In this document: positions 40,815-49,201 of the stretch, piece after piece
How positions within the stretch are numbered: position 1 is the first letter of the stretch
How the letters are laid out: each line of letters opens with the position of its first letter
Assembly (NCBI RefSeq): GCF_002119525.1
Contig: NZ_CP017916.1
Span: forward strand, 1 to 64,000
Direction: 5' to 3'
Length of the DNA: 64,000 bases
Source: Vibrio syngnathi
GTDB taxonomy: Bacteria; Pseudomonadota; Gammaproteobacteria; Enterobacterales; Vibrionaceae
Translations under genes and position numbers: made by a program
Notes under the pieces: generated by a model
Database searches by the model: none
What the model saw: only the letters and a program-made list of their open reading frames with translations
Told to the model about the DNA's origin: nothing

Positions 40815-41756
40815 TTATCTAAGGTGCAGAGTTTTTTCTTTGATGATATCTCGCAACCAAGTTAAGGCTGGGTCATTTTCTCTGTCACGGTGCCAAAACA
40901 AAGTGTATGCCATCGGTGGGAATTCCATTGGTAAAGGAACAACCACTAAGTCGAGTTGCTTAGCGACGAGGTAAGTAAAGTGGCTTGGTGCGGTAAACAC
41001 AAAGTCGGTGTAAGTACACAGGCTTGCGGCGCTATTGAAGTCTGGAACAGAAATCGCGATATCACGTTGGTGACCAAGGTCGGCAAGTTTGTAGTCGAGT
41101 AGCCATCGATCATTCCCATCACACCTTACTTGTACATGACGCTGCGCAAGGTAGGTTCCCAAATCCCATTTACCACTTAGAGCAGGGTGGTTACGCCTTA
41201 ACACACACATCTGTGCATCACGGTAGATCTCTTGTTCGCAGATGTCGTCTGGCGGCAGCATGGTTAAGCGCGCGTCGTTGATGTCGATGTCTTTGCCTGT
41301 GAGTCCGATATCTAACTCACCAAGCTGTAGCTTCTTAAAGGTTTGTTCGGTCCACGCGTGGGTGTTGATATTGACCTTAGGTGCTTGTCGAAATATCGCC
41401 GGTAAGAAGTGAGGAAGAATCAGCGGGTAAACACTCTCAACGGCAGCAATGTGAAAGCTGTGGTCGCTGTTGTTGGGAATGAATGTCTCAGGCTGAGTGA
41501 GAACATCAAGTTGGTTGATCAACGTTTCTAACCGAGGCTTAAGGAAAACAGCTTTCGGTGTTGGACGTAGGCCATGAGCACTTCGTGTGAAAAGGGGGTC
41601 ATTAAATTGTTCACGAAGCTTGGCTAGCGACTTACTCACGGCCGATTGGCTCAAGCATAATCGATGTGCGGTGCGAGTGACACTCAGCTCTTCCATCAGC
41701 ACCTGCAAGCAAACCAATAGATTGAGGTCGAGGCGTGATAGTTTCTCGATATTCAT
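40815..41756 (-). CDS. LysR-family transcriptional regulator
   Basis: This 313-residue regulator has an N-terminal helix-turn-helix (LDLNLLVCLQVLMEELSVTRTAHRLCLSQSAVSKSLAKLREQFNDPLF, residues 8-56) and an effector-binding domain. It is divergent from a drug-efflux-type MFS gene across about 100 bases, so it probably controls that gene. The ligand is unknown. Confidence 0.9.
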   Translation of the reverse strand: MNIEKLSRLDLNLLVCLQVLMEELSVTRTAHRLCLSQSAVSKSLAKLREQFNDPLFTRSAHGLRPTPKAVFLKPRLETLINQLDVLTQPETFIPNNSDHSFHIAAVESVYPLILPHFLPAIFRQAPKVNINTHAWTEQTFKKLQLGELDIGLTGKDIDINDARLTMLPPDDICEQEIYRDAQMCVLRRNHPALSGKWDLGTYLAQRHVQVRCDGNDRWLLDYKLADLGHQRDIAISVPDFNSAASLCTYTDFVFTAPSHFTYLVAKQLDLVVVPLPMEFPPMAYTLFWHRDRENDPALTWLRDIIKEKTLHLR

Positions 41757-41857
41757 GTGAGTTTCCTATTTGGAATAATGCTAATGAGTATATGCCATTT
41801 TTGTTCATATCTTTAGTTGGTTATTATGCACCTAAATTAACTCATTCGGAGAATCTT

Positions 41858-43057
41858 GTGCCTTCTAACGCGCTTCCAACCCCTAGTAAACTGCAGGTTG
41901 CTTTATTGGCAATGCTGGTTCTATTTAGCCCTCTGGCTATAGATATTTATCTTCCAGCTCTGCCACAAATTTCAACAGCGTTTCACGTGGAACACGCACT
42001 AGCACAAGATACAATTACTTGGTTTTTATTCGCCATGGGTGTCGGGCAGTTATTTGCAGGCCCTTTGGCTGATAAGTTAGGACGTCGAACCGTTGCATTG
42101 GGAGGTGTTAGTATCTATGCATTGAGTGCTTGCTTGGCGTGGGCAGCTCAATCGATTGATATGATGCTAATAGCTCGGCTGCTACAAGGCTTAGGAGCTT
42201 GTGCGACTTCTGTAGCAGCCTTTGCGACGGTTCGCGATCTATTTGGCCCTGAGAAGAGTGGCCGTATGATCAGTTACCTCAATGGTGCCATTTGCTTTAT
42301 TCCTGCACTAGCACCGATTCTGGGTGCTTGGTTAACTCAACAGTTTGGCTGGCGCTCGAACTTTAGCTTTATGGCTGTGTTCGCTGTCGTGGTTGGCACC
42401 ATTTTGTTTTTCCAAATGAAAGAGTCTAATCCGGCGACAGAAAAGGTCGCGGTGTTCAAACTTGAGCGTTACTGGTCGGTATTGAAAACACCATCATTCA
42501 TCTTCCATGCAACCTTATGCTTGATGGCGATGGCGGTCATTCTTGCTTACGTTACCTCTGCACCTGTTGTGCTGATGGAAAACCTAGGTTTGACGATGAA
42601 TGAGTTTACGTTCTGGTTTGGCATCAACGCGGTTATCAACATCACGGCTGCATTTACTGCGCCGAAGTTTATGGACCGTTTTGGTACTTACAAAGCATTG
42701 GTTGTCGGTATTTCAACGCTTGGATTAGCGGGTGTGGTTATGTTGGTGCTTGCTGAGCATGCTAGCGCGATCGCATTCATGCTGCCGATTTTCCTATCTT
42801 CAGTTGGCTTCGCTTGGATTCTTGGTGCTGCAGCCGGTAAGGCACTTGAACCTTTTGGTGACCGTGCGGGTACCGCAGCTGCGTTGCTTGGCTTGTTCCA
42901 AATGAGCGGTTCTGGACTGCTTGTTGGTACGATGCAACGTCTTGATTTAACGTCTCAAGTGATGATTGCGCTGCAAATGTTCCTTATTGTTCCTGCATTG
43001 TTAGTGCTTGCGAGCAAAGCGGGTAAGTCATGGCACACGACGTTTGCTAAGGCATAA
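41858..43057 (+). CDS. Bcr/CflA-type MFS drug efflux transporter
   Basis: This inner-membrane proton antiporter has 399 residues and twelve predicted membrane segments. I chose the GTG at 41858 behind CGGAGA; the upstream in-frame ATG at 41735 would overlap the divergent LysR gene. Bcr/CflA signatures are SPLAIDIYLPALPQIS (near 24-40) and GPLADKLGRRTVALGG, the loop 2-3 motif. The codons for FHVEH near residue 43 coincide with a parS-like site. Substrates, such as bicyclomycin or chloramphenicol, cannot be inferred. Confidence 0.92.
   Translation: MPSNALPTPSKLQVALLAMLVLFSPLAIDIYLPALPQISTAFHVEHALAQDTITWFLFAMGVGQLFAGPLADKLGRRTVALGGVSIYALSACLAWAAQSIDMMLIARLLQGLGACATSVAAFATVRDLFGPEKSGRMISYLNGAICFIPALAPILGAWLTQQFGWRSNFSFMAVFAVVVGTILFFQMKESNPATEKVAVFKLERYWSVLKTPSFIFHATLCLMAMAVILAYVTSAPVVLMENLGLTMNEFTFWFGINAVINITAAFTAPKFMDRFGTYKALVVGISTLGLAGVVMLVLAEHASAIAFMLPIFLSSVGFAWILGAAAGKALEPFGDRAGTAAALLGLFQMSGSGLLVGTMQRLDLTSQVMIALQMFLIVPALLVLASKAGKSWHTTFAKA
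41979..41994 (-). promoter_or_regulatory. parS ParB-binding site (one end mismatch), inside MFS gene
   Basis: The plus strand reads CGTTTCACGTGGAACA; the complement TGTTCCACGTGAAACG differs from parS only at the last base. The central CACGTG is intact. Confidence 0.78.
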
Positions 43058-43159
43058 GTCTCAAGGGTGACAAAATATACAAATGGCGGTTTGCGAAACG
43101 TTAAAACATGGTATATTTGTCACTCATTGAAACGTTAGTCCCCAACGGAAAATACTGTA

Positions 43160-43441
43160 ATGTCATTAACAACCTACGAAATGGCGCGCATCTTAGAACA
43201 AATGGAAGATGCACCTGAAAAGGTCATGTTTGGTAAATTGCTTAAAGAGCTAGGAAACCAAAGTGAAGAGCGTATTCGCAGTGCGGCAAAACAAGTTCCA
43301 ATTGATACTTTGCGAGATATCATTTACCAATTTCAACGCGTGGTTGAATCTCGTAAAGGTGAACAAGTTCAGCTACTAGCAAAAGAGCTAGCCGAGCAAG
43401 GTATCTCTGCTGAAGAGCTACAAGCTTTTCTAAACAAGTAG
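43160..43441 (+). CDS. Short H-NS-like protein without DNA-binding domain
   Basis: The 93-residue product is all helical. Residues 37-91 (ERIRSAAKQVPIDTLRDIIYQF, then VVESRKGEQ, LAEQGISAEELQAFL) run parallel to the H-NS dimerisation domain. Compare H-NS [31 protein letters not shown] and IADGIDPNELLNSL. It stops before the H-NS linker and lacks the DNA-binding TWTGQGRTP motif. It might modulate H-NS by mixed oligomers, as H-NST proteins do, or be an unrelated helical protein. It is monocistronic with a terminator 20 bases on. Confidence 0.6.
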   Translation: MSLTTYEMARILEQMEDAPEKVMFGKLLKELGNQSEERIRSAAKQVPIDTLRDIIYQFQRVVESRKGEQVQLLAKELAEQGISAEELQAFLNK

Positions 43442-43456
43442 TTTATTCCAGATAAA

Positions 43457-43488
43457 AAGAAACCACTCAATTGAGTGGTTTTTTGCGT
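43457..43488. terminator. Bidirectional terminator
   Basis: AACCACTCAA / TTGAGTGGTT is a perfect palindrome with AAAAAG on the left and TTTTTT on the right. It serves the H-NS-like gene and the leftward MNIO operon. Confidence 0.85.
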
Positions 43489-43527
43489 TTTGGACCTATG
43501 TAAATTTAGAGACCATGGAAAAGAGGT

Positions 43528-43986
43528 TTAGTTTTTGAACTGCGCTTTTAAGATTCTATCCAATGAAAATGGTCCAGCTCCCCATACCACGACGATAAGA
43601 ATCATTAATCCCCAAAGCTGATGATCATAGAAGCCTTGTGCCCACAATACAGGGTATGACACGACGGCCATGATATTGAAAACGAACAGCACTGCAGCCA
43701 TTGGTCGGGTTAACAAGCCAAGCGCTAAGAATACCGGCAGAATCAATTCAGCTGCGGTACCCATGTAAGCGGCCAATTCCCAAGGCAAAAGAGGCACTTG
43801 GTATTCCAATTCAAACAAGTAAAGGGTGCTATCCCAAGTGGCTATCTTGGTGAGTCCTGAATTAAAGAAGACCCACGCCACCCATAGGCGACAAAACAGA
43901 AGTAGTACGGGAACAAAAAGTGCCTGTGATTTCTCAATCAAACTGTCGTATTGAGCCATCATGTTCGTGACTGTGTTGTTATCCAT
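43528..43986 (-). CDS. DoxX-family membrane protein of the MNIO operon
   Basis: The 152-residue inner-membrane protein has four hydrophobic helices and the DoxX core FCRLWVAWVFFNSGLTKIATWDSTLYLFELEYQVPLLPWELAAYMGTAAEL. I chose the ATG at 43986 behind GGAGA, one base after the preceding stop. An ATG at 44007 would overlap the upstream gene. DoxX proteins are frequent partners of MNIO/bufferin operons, where their exact job (redox or transport of the modified peptide) is not settled. Confidence 0.88.
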   Translation of the reverse strand: MDNNTVTNMMAQYDSLIEKSQALFVPVLLLFCRLWVAWVFFNSGLTKIATWDSTLYLFELEYQVPLLPWELAAYMGTAAELILPVFLALGLLTRPMAAVLFVFNIMAVVSYPVLWAQGFYDHQLWGLMILIVVVWGAGPFSLDRILKAQFKN

Positions 43987-43987
43987 A

Positions 43988-44755
43988 TTATGTCTCCAAT
44001 TCGGCATTGATTGAAAAGCCTGAGATGACGTTAAGTGCCATGACAGTATTCAGATGTTGTAGTAGTAAAGGGTCTATCGCTGAGAGCGTTTGACCCGATT
44101 GCAATTCAGTTAATAGTTGGTGGCATTCTTCTGTCACACAATGGCTCTCAACCTGTGAATTCTCGGCGCGGATTAACACCCCAAATTCAGGTTGGTTGAT
44201 GTCTAACCCGTCGAATTGTTGCTGATAGATAGCTTGCTCAAGCGCGATCATCGTATAGCTAGAATTGACTAGCGTTATTGAATCTTGGAGATGGAAGACC
44301 AAAGCGCCTTGCTGTTCTTGTGGCACATCAGCTAAACAAGAAAGGGGGCGTTGGTCGACATGTGACTCTGAAACGCATCTCATCAAGCTATCTTTTTTCC
44401 ATTCATACAAAGCCACTTCAGCGAGATAAGGGGCAGCCTCAATAACGGCAGGAAAGGCTTGGATAGTCTGTTCAAAATGTTCTCCGTAACCACTGACATC
44501 ACCAGAGGTTGATGGATAACTTAAGACATGTCGACGAGCCATCTGTTGGAAGCATTCTTCACCAACCAGCATTTCAGTGAGTGGATACGTAGCAGCCAGT
44601 ACTTCGCTCAAGCTAATCACAAAGTTATTACGGTAAATTTGAATGCGTTGCTCATCAGTAAAATGGTCGCTCACTATGTCGCAATGCTCACCACTGTTTT
44701 GGTAGCGTAGGGCGTTAGCAAACTCCAATTGAACATCTGCTAGGGAGTGGCTCAT
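43988..44755 (-). CDS. bufC: BufC/HvfC-type partner protein (DUF2063)
   Basis: The 255-residue protein has an N-terminal DUF2063 domain: LEFANALRY near 10, then HFTDEQRIQIYRNNFVISLSEVLAATYPLTEMLVGEECFQQMARRHV. The C-terminal part is variable. In MNIO systems this protein binds the precursor peptide and works with the MNIO enzyme. Pfam calls the domain 'putative DNA-binding', which is probably misleading. It overlaps the MNIO gene by 4 bases (ATGA) and is followed at once by the DoxX gene. Confidence 0.9.
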   Translation of the reverse strand: MSHSLADVQLEFANALRYQNSGEHCDIVSDHFTDEQRIQIYRNNFVISLSEVLAATYPLTEMLVGEECFQQMARRHVLSYPSTSGDVSGYGEHFEQTIQAFPAVIEAAPYLAEVALYEWKKDSLMRCVSESHVDQRPLSCLADVPQEQQGALVFHLQDSITLVNSSYTMIALEQAIYQQQFDGLDINQPEFGVLIRAENSQVESHCVTEECHQLLTELQSGQTLSAIDPLLLQHLNTVMALNVISGFSINAELET

Positions 44756-45612
44756 GATGCGCGACTCCTTTGGTTGAACTTGTCGTGTTGATACAAGATA
44801 TCACTGGCTTTGGTTGCTTCAGCCAATAAGACTTGTGGTTCTGGGATATCTAGATCCCACTCAATCAAGGTATGGCGCGAACCATGTTGTGCGATCCATT
44901 GCGTGTAGAGTTGCCACACTTCGTCACAGACAGGTTTGCTGTGTGTATCTATCCAGATCTCACCTTGTTCAAGCTTCTTTTTGGTAAAACCTGCCAAGTG
45001 AATCTCTTCCACTTTGTCTGCATGAATTCCGCTTAAGTACTCTTCACAGCTGAAGCCATGATTAAAAGATGAGACAAAAATATTATTGAAATCGAGTAAT
45101 AATCGACACTCGGTGCGCTTCTGTACCTCGGCCAAAAATTCCCACTCTGGGATAGTTGAATGCTTGAAGGCAAGGTAACTGGATGGATTCTCAATTAGCA
45201 TAGGGCGTTGTAAGCTATCTTGAACCTCTAACACGTTACGGCAAAAGACTTCTAACGCCTCTTCGGTATAAGGCAGCGGTAATAAGTCATTGAAGTAATG
45301 ACCGCCAGTTTGGCTCCAGCTTAGGTGATCAGAAACCAAGAACGGTTCGATGTCATCGATGAGTTCTTTCAACTGCAGCAAGTGATTGGGGTTGATGCGA
45401 TCAACTGAACCTAGAGACAATCCAACACCGTGACAACTTATGTTGTGGGCGTTACGTATTTCTCTGAGTTGTTGGCGTTGCGGTGATTGAGCTAAAAAGT
45501 AGTTCTCGCTGTGAACCTCTAACCAACTCACTAAAGTTGGATTTTGGCTAAAGAAGTCCAAGTGCGGTGTTCTAAGGCCAACCCCTGCATTGGGATGAAG
45601 AGTGTCAGTCAC
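44752..45612 (-). CDS. bufB: MNIO (DUF692) peptide-modifying oxidase, BufB/HvfB type
   Basis: This 286-residue TIM-barrel multinuclear non-haem iron oxidase modifies cysteines of a companion peptide. The family's His, Asp and Glu metal ligands are seen in EVHSENYF (near 32), VSDHLSW (near 93), LLIENPSSY (near 140), LLLDFNNIFVSSFNHG (near 172), EIHLAGF (near 208) and HTLIEWDLDIPE (near 253). It starts with GTG at 45612 behind AGGAGA. It lies 64 bases after the precursor gene. Relatives turn cysteines into thiooxazole-type rings that bind copper. Confidence 0.93.
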   Translation of the reverse strand: MTDTLHPNAGVGLRTPHLDFFSQNPTLVSWLEVHSENYFLAQSPQRQQLREIRNAHNISCHGVGLSLGSVDRINPNHLLQLKELIDDIEPFLVSDHLSWSQTGGHYFNDLLPLPYTEEALEVFCRNVLEVQDSLQRPMLIENPSSYLAFKHSTIPEWEFLAEVQKRTECRLLLDFNNIFVSSFNHGFSCEEYLSGIHADKVEEIHLAGFTKKKLEQGEIWIDTHSKPVCDEVWQLYTQWIAQHGSRHTLIEWDLDIPEPQVLLAEATKASDILYQHDKFNQRSRAS

Positions 45613-45676
45613 AACGGTTCTCCTAATAGGAAGTGGAGGTGAGCTGAATGTCAGCTCACCATACTTAGCAGCTCAA

Positions 45677-45937
45677 TTATGATGATTGAGTGTCACCACC
45701 TGATAATTTGCCACACAGTCCTTTAGGAACGACCACGAATGCATCGGATTGGTTGTCTTCTTTTGCTGTACCCGCACATGAGCTTGTTTTGGTTGCACAA
45801 TCATTTTGGCCAGCTTTTGCCACGCCGTAGCATTTTTCTTTTGCTGCTGCCTCTGCAGGCGCTGATGTAAGAACTGCACCGCCGAACGCTAGTACACTTG
45901 TGATTGCAGCTGTAACAGCAAGATTAGAATTTTTCAT
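45677..45937 (-). CDS. bufA: Bufferin-type RiPP precursor (DUF2282), exported peptide
   Basis: The 86-residue precursor starts at ATG 45937, seven bases after GAGGG; another ATG two codons upstream overlaps that site. A Sec signal peptide covers about 1-30 ([24 protein letters not shown]). The mature part begins near [22 protein letters not shown] and has cysteines at 36, 47, 54 and 75. The KEKCYG, AGQNDCA and PKGLC blocks are typical of DUF2282. An MNIO enzyme and its partner are encoded directly downstream, so this is the likely modification substrate. Its expected role is periplasmic copper sequestration. Confidence 0.9.
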   Translation of the reverse strand: MKNSNLAVTAAITSVLAFGGAVLTSAPAEAAAKEKCYGVAKAGQNDCATKTSSCAGTAKEDNQSDAFVVVPKGLCGKLSGGDTQSS

Positions 45938-45966
45938 AGTCATTCCCTCTAGGACTTAATAGTATT

Positions 45967-45994
45967 TTTATATCGCAGGTTAATAAGTTGTTAA
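45967..45994 (-). promoter_or_regulatory. Promoter candidate of the MNIO operon
   Basis: On the minus strand, TTAACA (-35), a 16-base spacer and TATAAA (-10) lie 30-57 bases before the bufA start. No certain regulator site is seen. The rest of the 258-base gap to uvrD is AT-rich and apparently empty. Confidence 0.45.
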
Positions 45995-46170
45995 CTTGCT
46001 TACTAAAAAGGATAGGAAGAACTCGGAAATAATTTCACTGCATTATAAAAAATATCAATATTAATGATGTGTTAGCTATTAAGTTACTGATTGTATGATG
46101 TTATTTTTTGATTGTTTTTTCTTCTTATTATCCTAAACGCAGCCTAGTGTTTAGGTTATAATCAGCTTTT

Positions 46171-46186
46171 ATGTATAAATACCCAG
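46171..46186 (+). promoter_or_regulatory. LexA-like SOS box upstream of uvrD
   Basis: ATG-TATAAATACC-CAG matches the E. coli uvrD operator CTG-TATATATACC-CAG except for the first base and one inner base. It lies 16-31 bases before the uvrD start, downstream of a TATAAT-like -10 at 46156-46161. Confidence 0.65.
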
Positions 46187-46201
46187 TAGTGAGCATATCC
46201 A

Positions 46202-48376
46202 ATGATAGATCCTTCGCTTTTACTCGATGGCCTAAACGATAAACAACGTGAGGCGGTCGCAGCACCTTTAGAAAACCTACTTATTCTGGCAGGTGCTGGC
46301 AGTGGTAAAACGCGAGTGTTGGTGCATCGCATCGCTTGGCTGCAAAGCGTAGAGCAAGCATCGCCGTTCTCTATCATGTCGGTTACCTTCACCAACAAAG
46401 CGGCAGCAGAGATGCGTGGTCGTATTGAAGAGTTGATGATGGGTAGCTCGTCAGGCATGTGGAATGGCACCTTCCATGGTATCTGTCACCGCATCCTTCG
46501 TGCTCACTACCTAGATGCAAAACTGCCAGAAGATTTCCAGATTATTGATTCTGATGATCAGATTCGTTTGCTACGTCGCTTAATCAAGGCGCAAAATCTT
46601 GATGAAAAGCAGTGGCCTGCCAAGCAAGCTTCTTGGTGGATCAATGGCAAGAAAGACGAGGGATTACGCCCAAATCACATCGACGCCTACCATGATCCAA
46701 TAACTCAAACGTGGTTAAAGATCTATTCTGCTTACCAAGAAGCATGTGACCGTGCTGGCTTGGTCGACTTTGCGGAAATCTTGTTGAGATCGCATGAACT
46801 ATTGCGCGATAAGAAACACATCCGAGAGCACTACCAAGCTCGCTTCAAGCATATCCTTGTCGACGAATTTCAAGATACCAACAACATCCAATACGCTTGG
46901 TTACGTATGATGGCGGGCCCGGATTGTCGCGTGATGATCGTGGGTGATGATGACCAATCTATCTATGGCTGGCGTGGTGCCAAGATTGAAAATATTCAGA
47001 AGTTCTTGGATGAATTCCCAGGTGCTTCAACGGTTCGACTCGAACAAAACTACCGTTCAACCAAAACCATTCTGCAGGCGTCGAATGAGCTTATCTCGAA
47101 CAACACCGAACGTATGGGTAAAGAGCTTTGGACGGATGGTAATGATGGTGAGCCTATCTCTGTTTACTCAGCTTATAACGAGTTAGATGAAGCGCGTTTC
47201 ACGGTTAGCAAAATCAAAGAGTGGCAAGAGAAAGGCGGTGCGTTAGAAGATACCGCGATGCTTTATCGTAATAACGCCCAATCGCGTGTGCTTGAAGAAG
47301 CTTTGATTCAAGGTGGTCTACCTTACCGAATCTACGGCGGCATGCGATTCTTCGAGCGTCAGGAAATCAGAGATGCCTTGAGCTACCTGCGTTTAATGAG
47401 TAACCGCAGCAATGATGCGGCATTCGAACGTGTCGTCAATACGCCAACGCGTGGCCTGGGTGATAAAACGTTAGAAACGATTCGTCTTGCGGCGCGTGAC
47501 CGTGGTGCAACCATGTGGCAAGCCAGTATTGCTCTGATAGAAGAGCAAGTGCTTCCAGGCCGTGCTGCGGGTGCATTGAGCCGCTTCATCGAGCTTATCA
47601 ATGCGCTTGAAGATGACACGATAGAACTGAGGCTTCATGAGCAAACCGACCACGTGATCAAATCGTCGGGCTTGTTTGCGATGTACGAGCAAGAGAAGGG
47701 CGAGAAGTCGAAGGCACGTATTGAGAACTTGGAAGAATTAGTAACGGCAACGCGTCAGTTTGAAAAACCAGAAGAAGCGGATGAAATGAGCATGCTAACA
47801 GCATTCTTAACTCATGCGGCTTTGGAAGCGGGTGAAGGCCAAGCTGATGAGTTTGATGATGCGGTTCAGCTCATGACCCTGCACAGTGCCAAAGGCCTAG
47901 AGTTCCCAATGGTCTTCATGGTGGGTGTGGAAGAAGGTATGTTCCCAAGCCAGATGTCAGCAGAAGAAGCAGGGCGCTTAGAAGAAGAGCGTCGCCTGTG
48001 TTACGTAGGCATGACGCGTGCGATGGAGAAGCTTTATATCACTTACGCAGAGATGCGTCGTTTGTACGGTCAAGACAAGTATCACAAGCCATCTCGTTTT
48101 ATTCGTGAGCTACCAGAGACATGTCTGGATGAAGTGCGTATGAAAGCGCAAGTGAGCCGCCCTGCAAGCAGTGGTCGCTTTAGTCAAACCGCCGTGAAAG
48201 AGAACTTTAACGAAACAGGCTTTAGCTTAGGTTCTCGCGTTAAGCACCCTAAGTTTGGTGAAGGTACCATCATCAACTTCGAGGGAAGTGGCCCACAGAG
48301 TCGAGTTCAAGTTGCGTTTAACGGTGAAGGGATTAAGTGGTTAGTAACGGCTTACGCTCGATTAGAGCAGCTTTAA
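46202..48376 (+). CDS. uvrD: DNA helicase II UvrD
   Basis: UvrD is the 3'-5' superfamily 1 helicase of nucleotide excision and mismatch repair. It is 724 residues (E. coli 720). Helicase motifs: Walker A LAGAGSGKTRVL (near 29), Ia FTNKAAAEM, II VDEFQDTN (near 221), III GDDDQSIYGWRGA, IV RLEQNYRS, V TLHSAKGLEF (near 560) and VI RRLCYVGMTRA. The C-terminal GSRVKHPKFGEGTI is a UvrD-type tudor-like segment that distinguishes it from Rep. A LexA-like box suggests SOS induction. Confidence 0.98.
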   Translation: MIDPSLLLDGLNDKQREAVAAPLENLLILAGAGSGKTRVLVHRIAWLQSVEQASPFSIMSVTFTNKAAAEMRGRIEELMMGSSSGMWNGTFHGICHRILRAHYLDAKLPEDFQIIDSDDQIRLLRRLIKAQNLDEKQWPAKQASWWINGKKDEGLRPNHIDAYHDPITQTWLKIYSAYQEACDRAGLVDFAEILLRSHELLRDKKHIREHYQARFKHILVDEFQDTNNIQYAWLRMMAGPDCRVMIVGDDDQSIYGWRGAKIENIQKFLDEFPGASTVRLEQNYRSTKTILQASNELISNNTERMGKELWTDGNDGEPISVYSAYNELDEARFTVSKIKEWQEKGGALEDTAMLYRNNAQSRVLEEALIQGGLPYRIYGGMRFFERQEIRDALSYLRLMSNRSNDAAFERVVNTPTRGLGDKTLETIRLAARDRGATMWQASIALIEEQVLPGRAAGALSRFIELINALEDDTIELRLHEQTDHVIKSSGLFAMYEQEKGEKSKARIENLEELVTATRQFEKPEEADEMSMLTAFLTHAALEAGEGQADEFDDAVQLMTLHSAKGLEFPMVFMVGVEEGMFPSQMSAEEAGRLEEERRLCYVGMTRAMEKLYITYAEMRRLYGQDKYHKPSRFIRELPETCLDEVRMKAQVSRPASSGRFSQTAVKENFNETGFSLGSRVKHPKFGEGTIINFEGSGPQSRVQVAFNGEGIKWLVTAYARLEQL

Positions 48377-48417
48377 TCTGCTATTTCGGCATCTAAAAAT
48401 CGTTCATTATTAAAAAC

Positions 48418-48446
48418 AAAAAGAGCAGCCAATGGCTGCTCTTTTT
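48418..48446. terminator. Bidirectional terminator between uvrD and tpx
   Basis: AAGAGCAGCC / GGCTGCTCTT with an AAT loop is flanked by AAAAACAAA and TTTTATT. Confidence 0.88.
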
Positions 48447-48510
48447 ATTGCTATGTACCGACCTAAATTAGGTTAATACGAGCTTAAGGCATTTCTGCAT
48501 AAAGTGGGAC

Positions 48511-49008
48511 TTACAATGCTGCAAGCGCCGCTTCGTAGTTTGGTTCTTCAGTGATCTCTGCAACTAACTCGCTGTGTGTTACCACACCTTTTTCATCAAC
48601 AACGACAACTGCGCGTGTTGTTAGGCCTGATAGTGGGCCTTCAGCAATCGCTACGCCGTAGTCTGATGCGAATGCAGGAGAACGGAAAGTTGAGGCGTGT
48701 TGAACGCCCTCAATGCCTTCTAGTTCGCAGAAGCGACCCGCCGCAAACGGTAGGTCAGCAGAAATACAAACAACAACTGTGTTCTCAAGATCTGCTGCTT
48801 TTGCGTTGAACGTACGTACGCTCGTCGCACACGTTGCTGTGTCGATGCTTGGGAAGATGTTTAGAACCACTTTCTTGCCTTCAAGAGAAGCAAGAGTCAG
48901 TTCAGAAAGGTCGCCTGCAGTCAGTGCAAAGCTTGGTGCTTGTTCGCCAGTTTGTGGGAATGTGCCTGTTAGTGGTACAGCAGCGCCTTTGAAGGTAACG
49001 TGTGACAT
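48511..49008 (-). CDS. tpx: Thiol peroxidase Tpx
   Basis: Tpx is an atypical 2-Cys peroxiredoxin that reduces lipid and other hydroperoxides, recycled by thioredoxin. It is 165 residues (E. coli 168). The peroxidatic cysteine lies in PSIDTATCATSVRTFN (near 60) and the resolving cysteine in AAGRFCELEGIEGV (near 93). A ribosome-binding sequence AGGA precedes the ATG. It stands alone. Confidence 0.96.
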   Translation of the reverse strand: MSHVTFKGAAVPLTGTFPQTGEQAPSFALTAGDLSELTLASLEGKKVVLNIFPSIDTATCATSVRTFNAKAADLENTVVVCISADLPFAAGRFCELEGIEGVQHASTFRSPAFASDYGVAIAEGPLSGLTTRAVVVVDEKGVVTHSELVAEITEEPNYEAALAAL

Positions 49009-49167
49009 GAATTTGTCCTTAGTTTAATTATGGTTATGAAACTAGTTGAGCCTAGTAAGACTTACGTTACTCGGAAGTGGTTAAGAAGTGAATGCTTTAA
49101 ATGTCAGAATTGTAATTAAAGGTCTTTGATTTATTTGTTTGAGAGAGGAATAAGTGAAACGACAGAT

Positions 49168-49201
49168 AAAGAAAAACCCCGAGAGCTTGCGCTCATCGGG
49201 G
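49168..49201 (-). terminator. Rho-independent terminator of the Csr RNA
   Basis: On the minus strand CCCCGATGAGC / GCTCTCGGGG, with a GCAA-type loop, is followed by TTTTTCTTT. Confidence 0.88.

Noticed and set aside
41735..41857. 41-codon N-terminal extension of the MFS transporter
   Set aside because: It would overlap the divergent LysR start; the GTG at 41858 has a good ribosome-binding site and gives the normal Bcr length.
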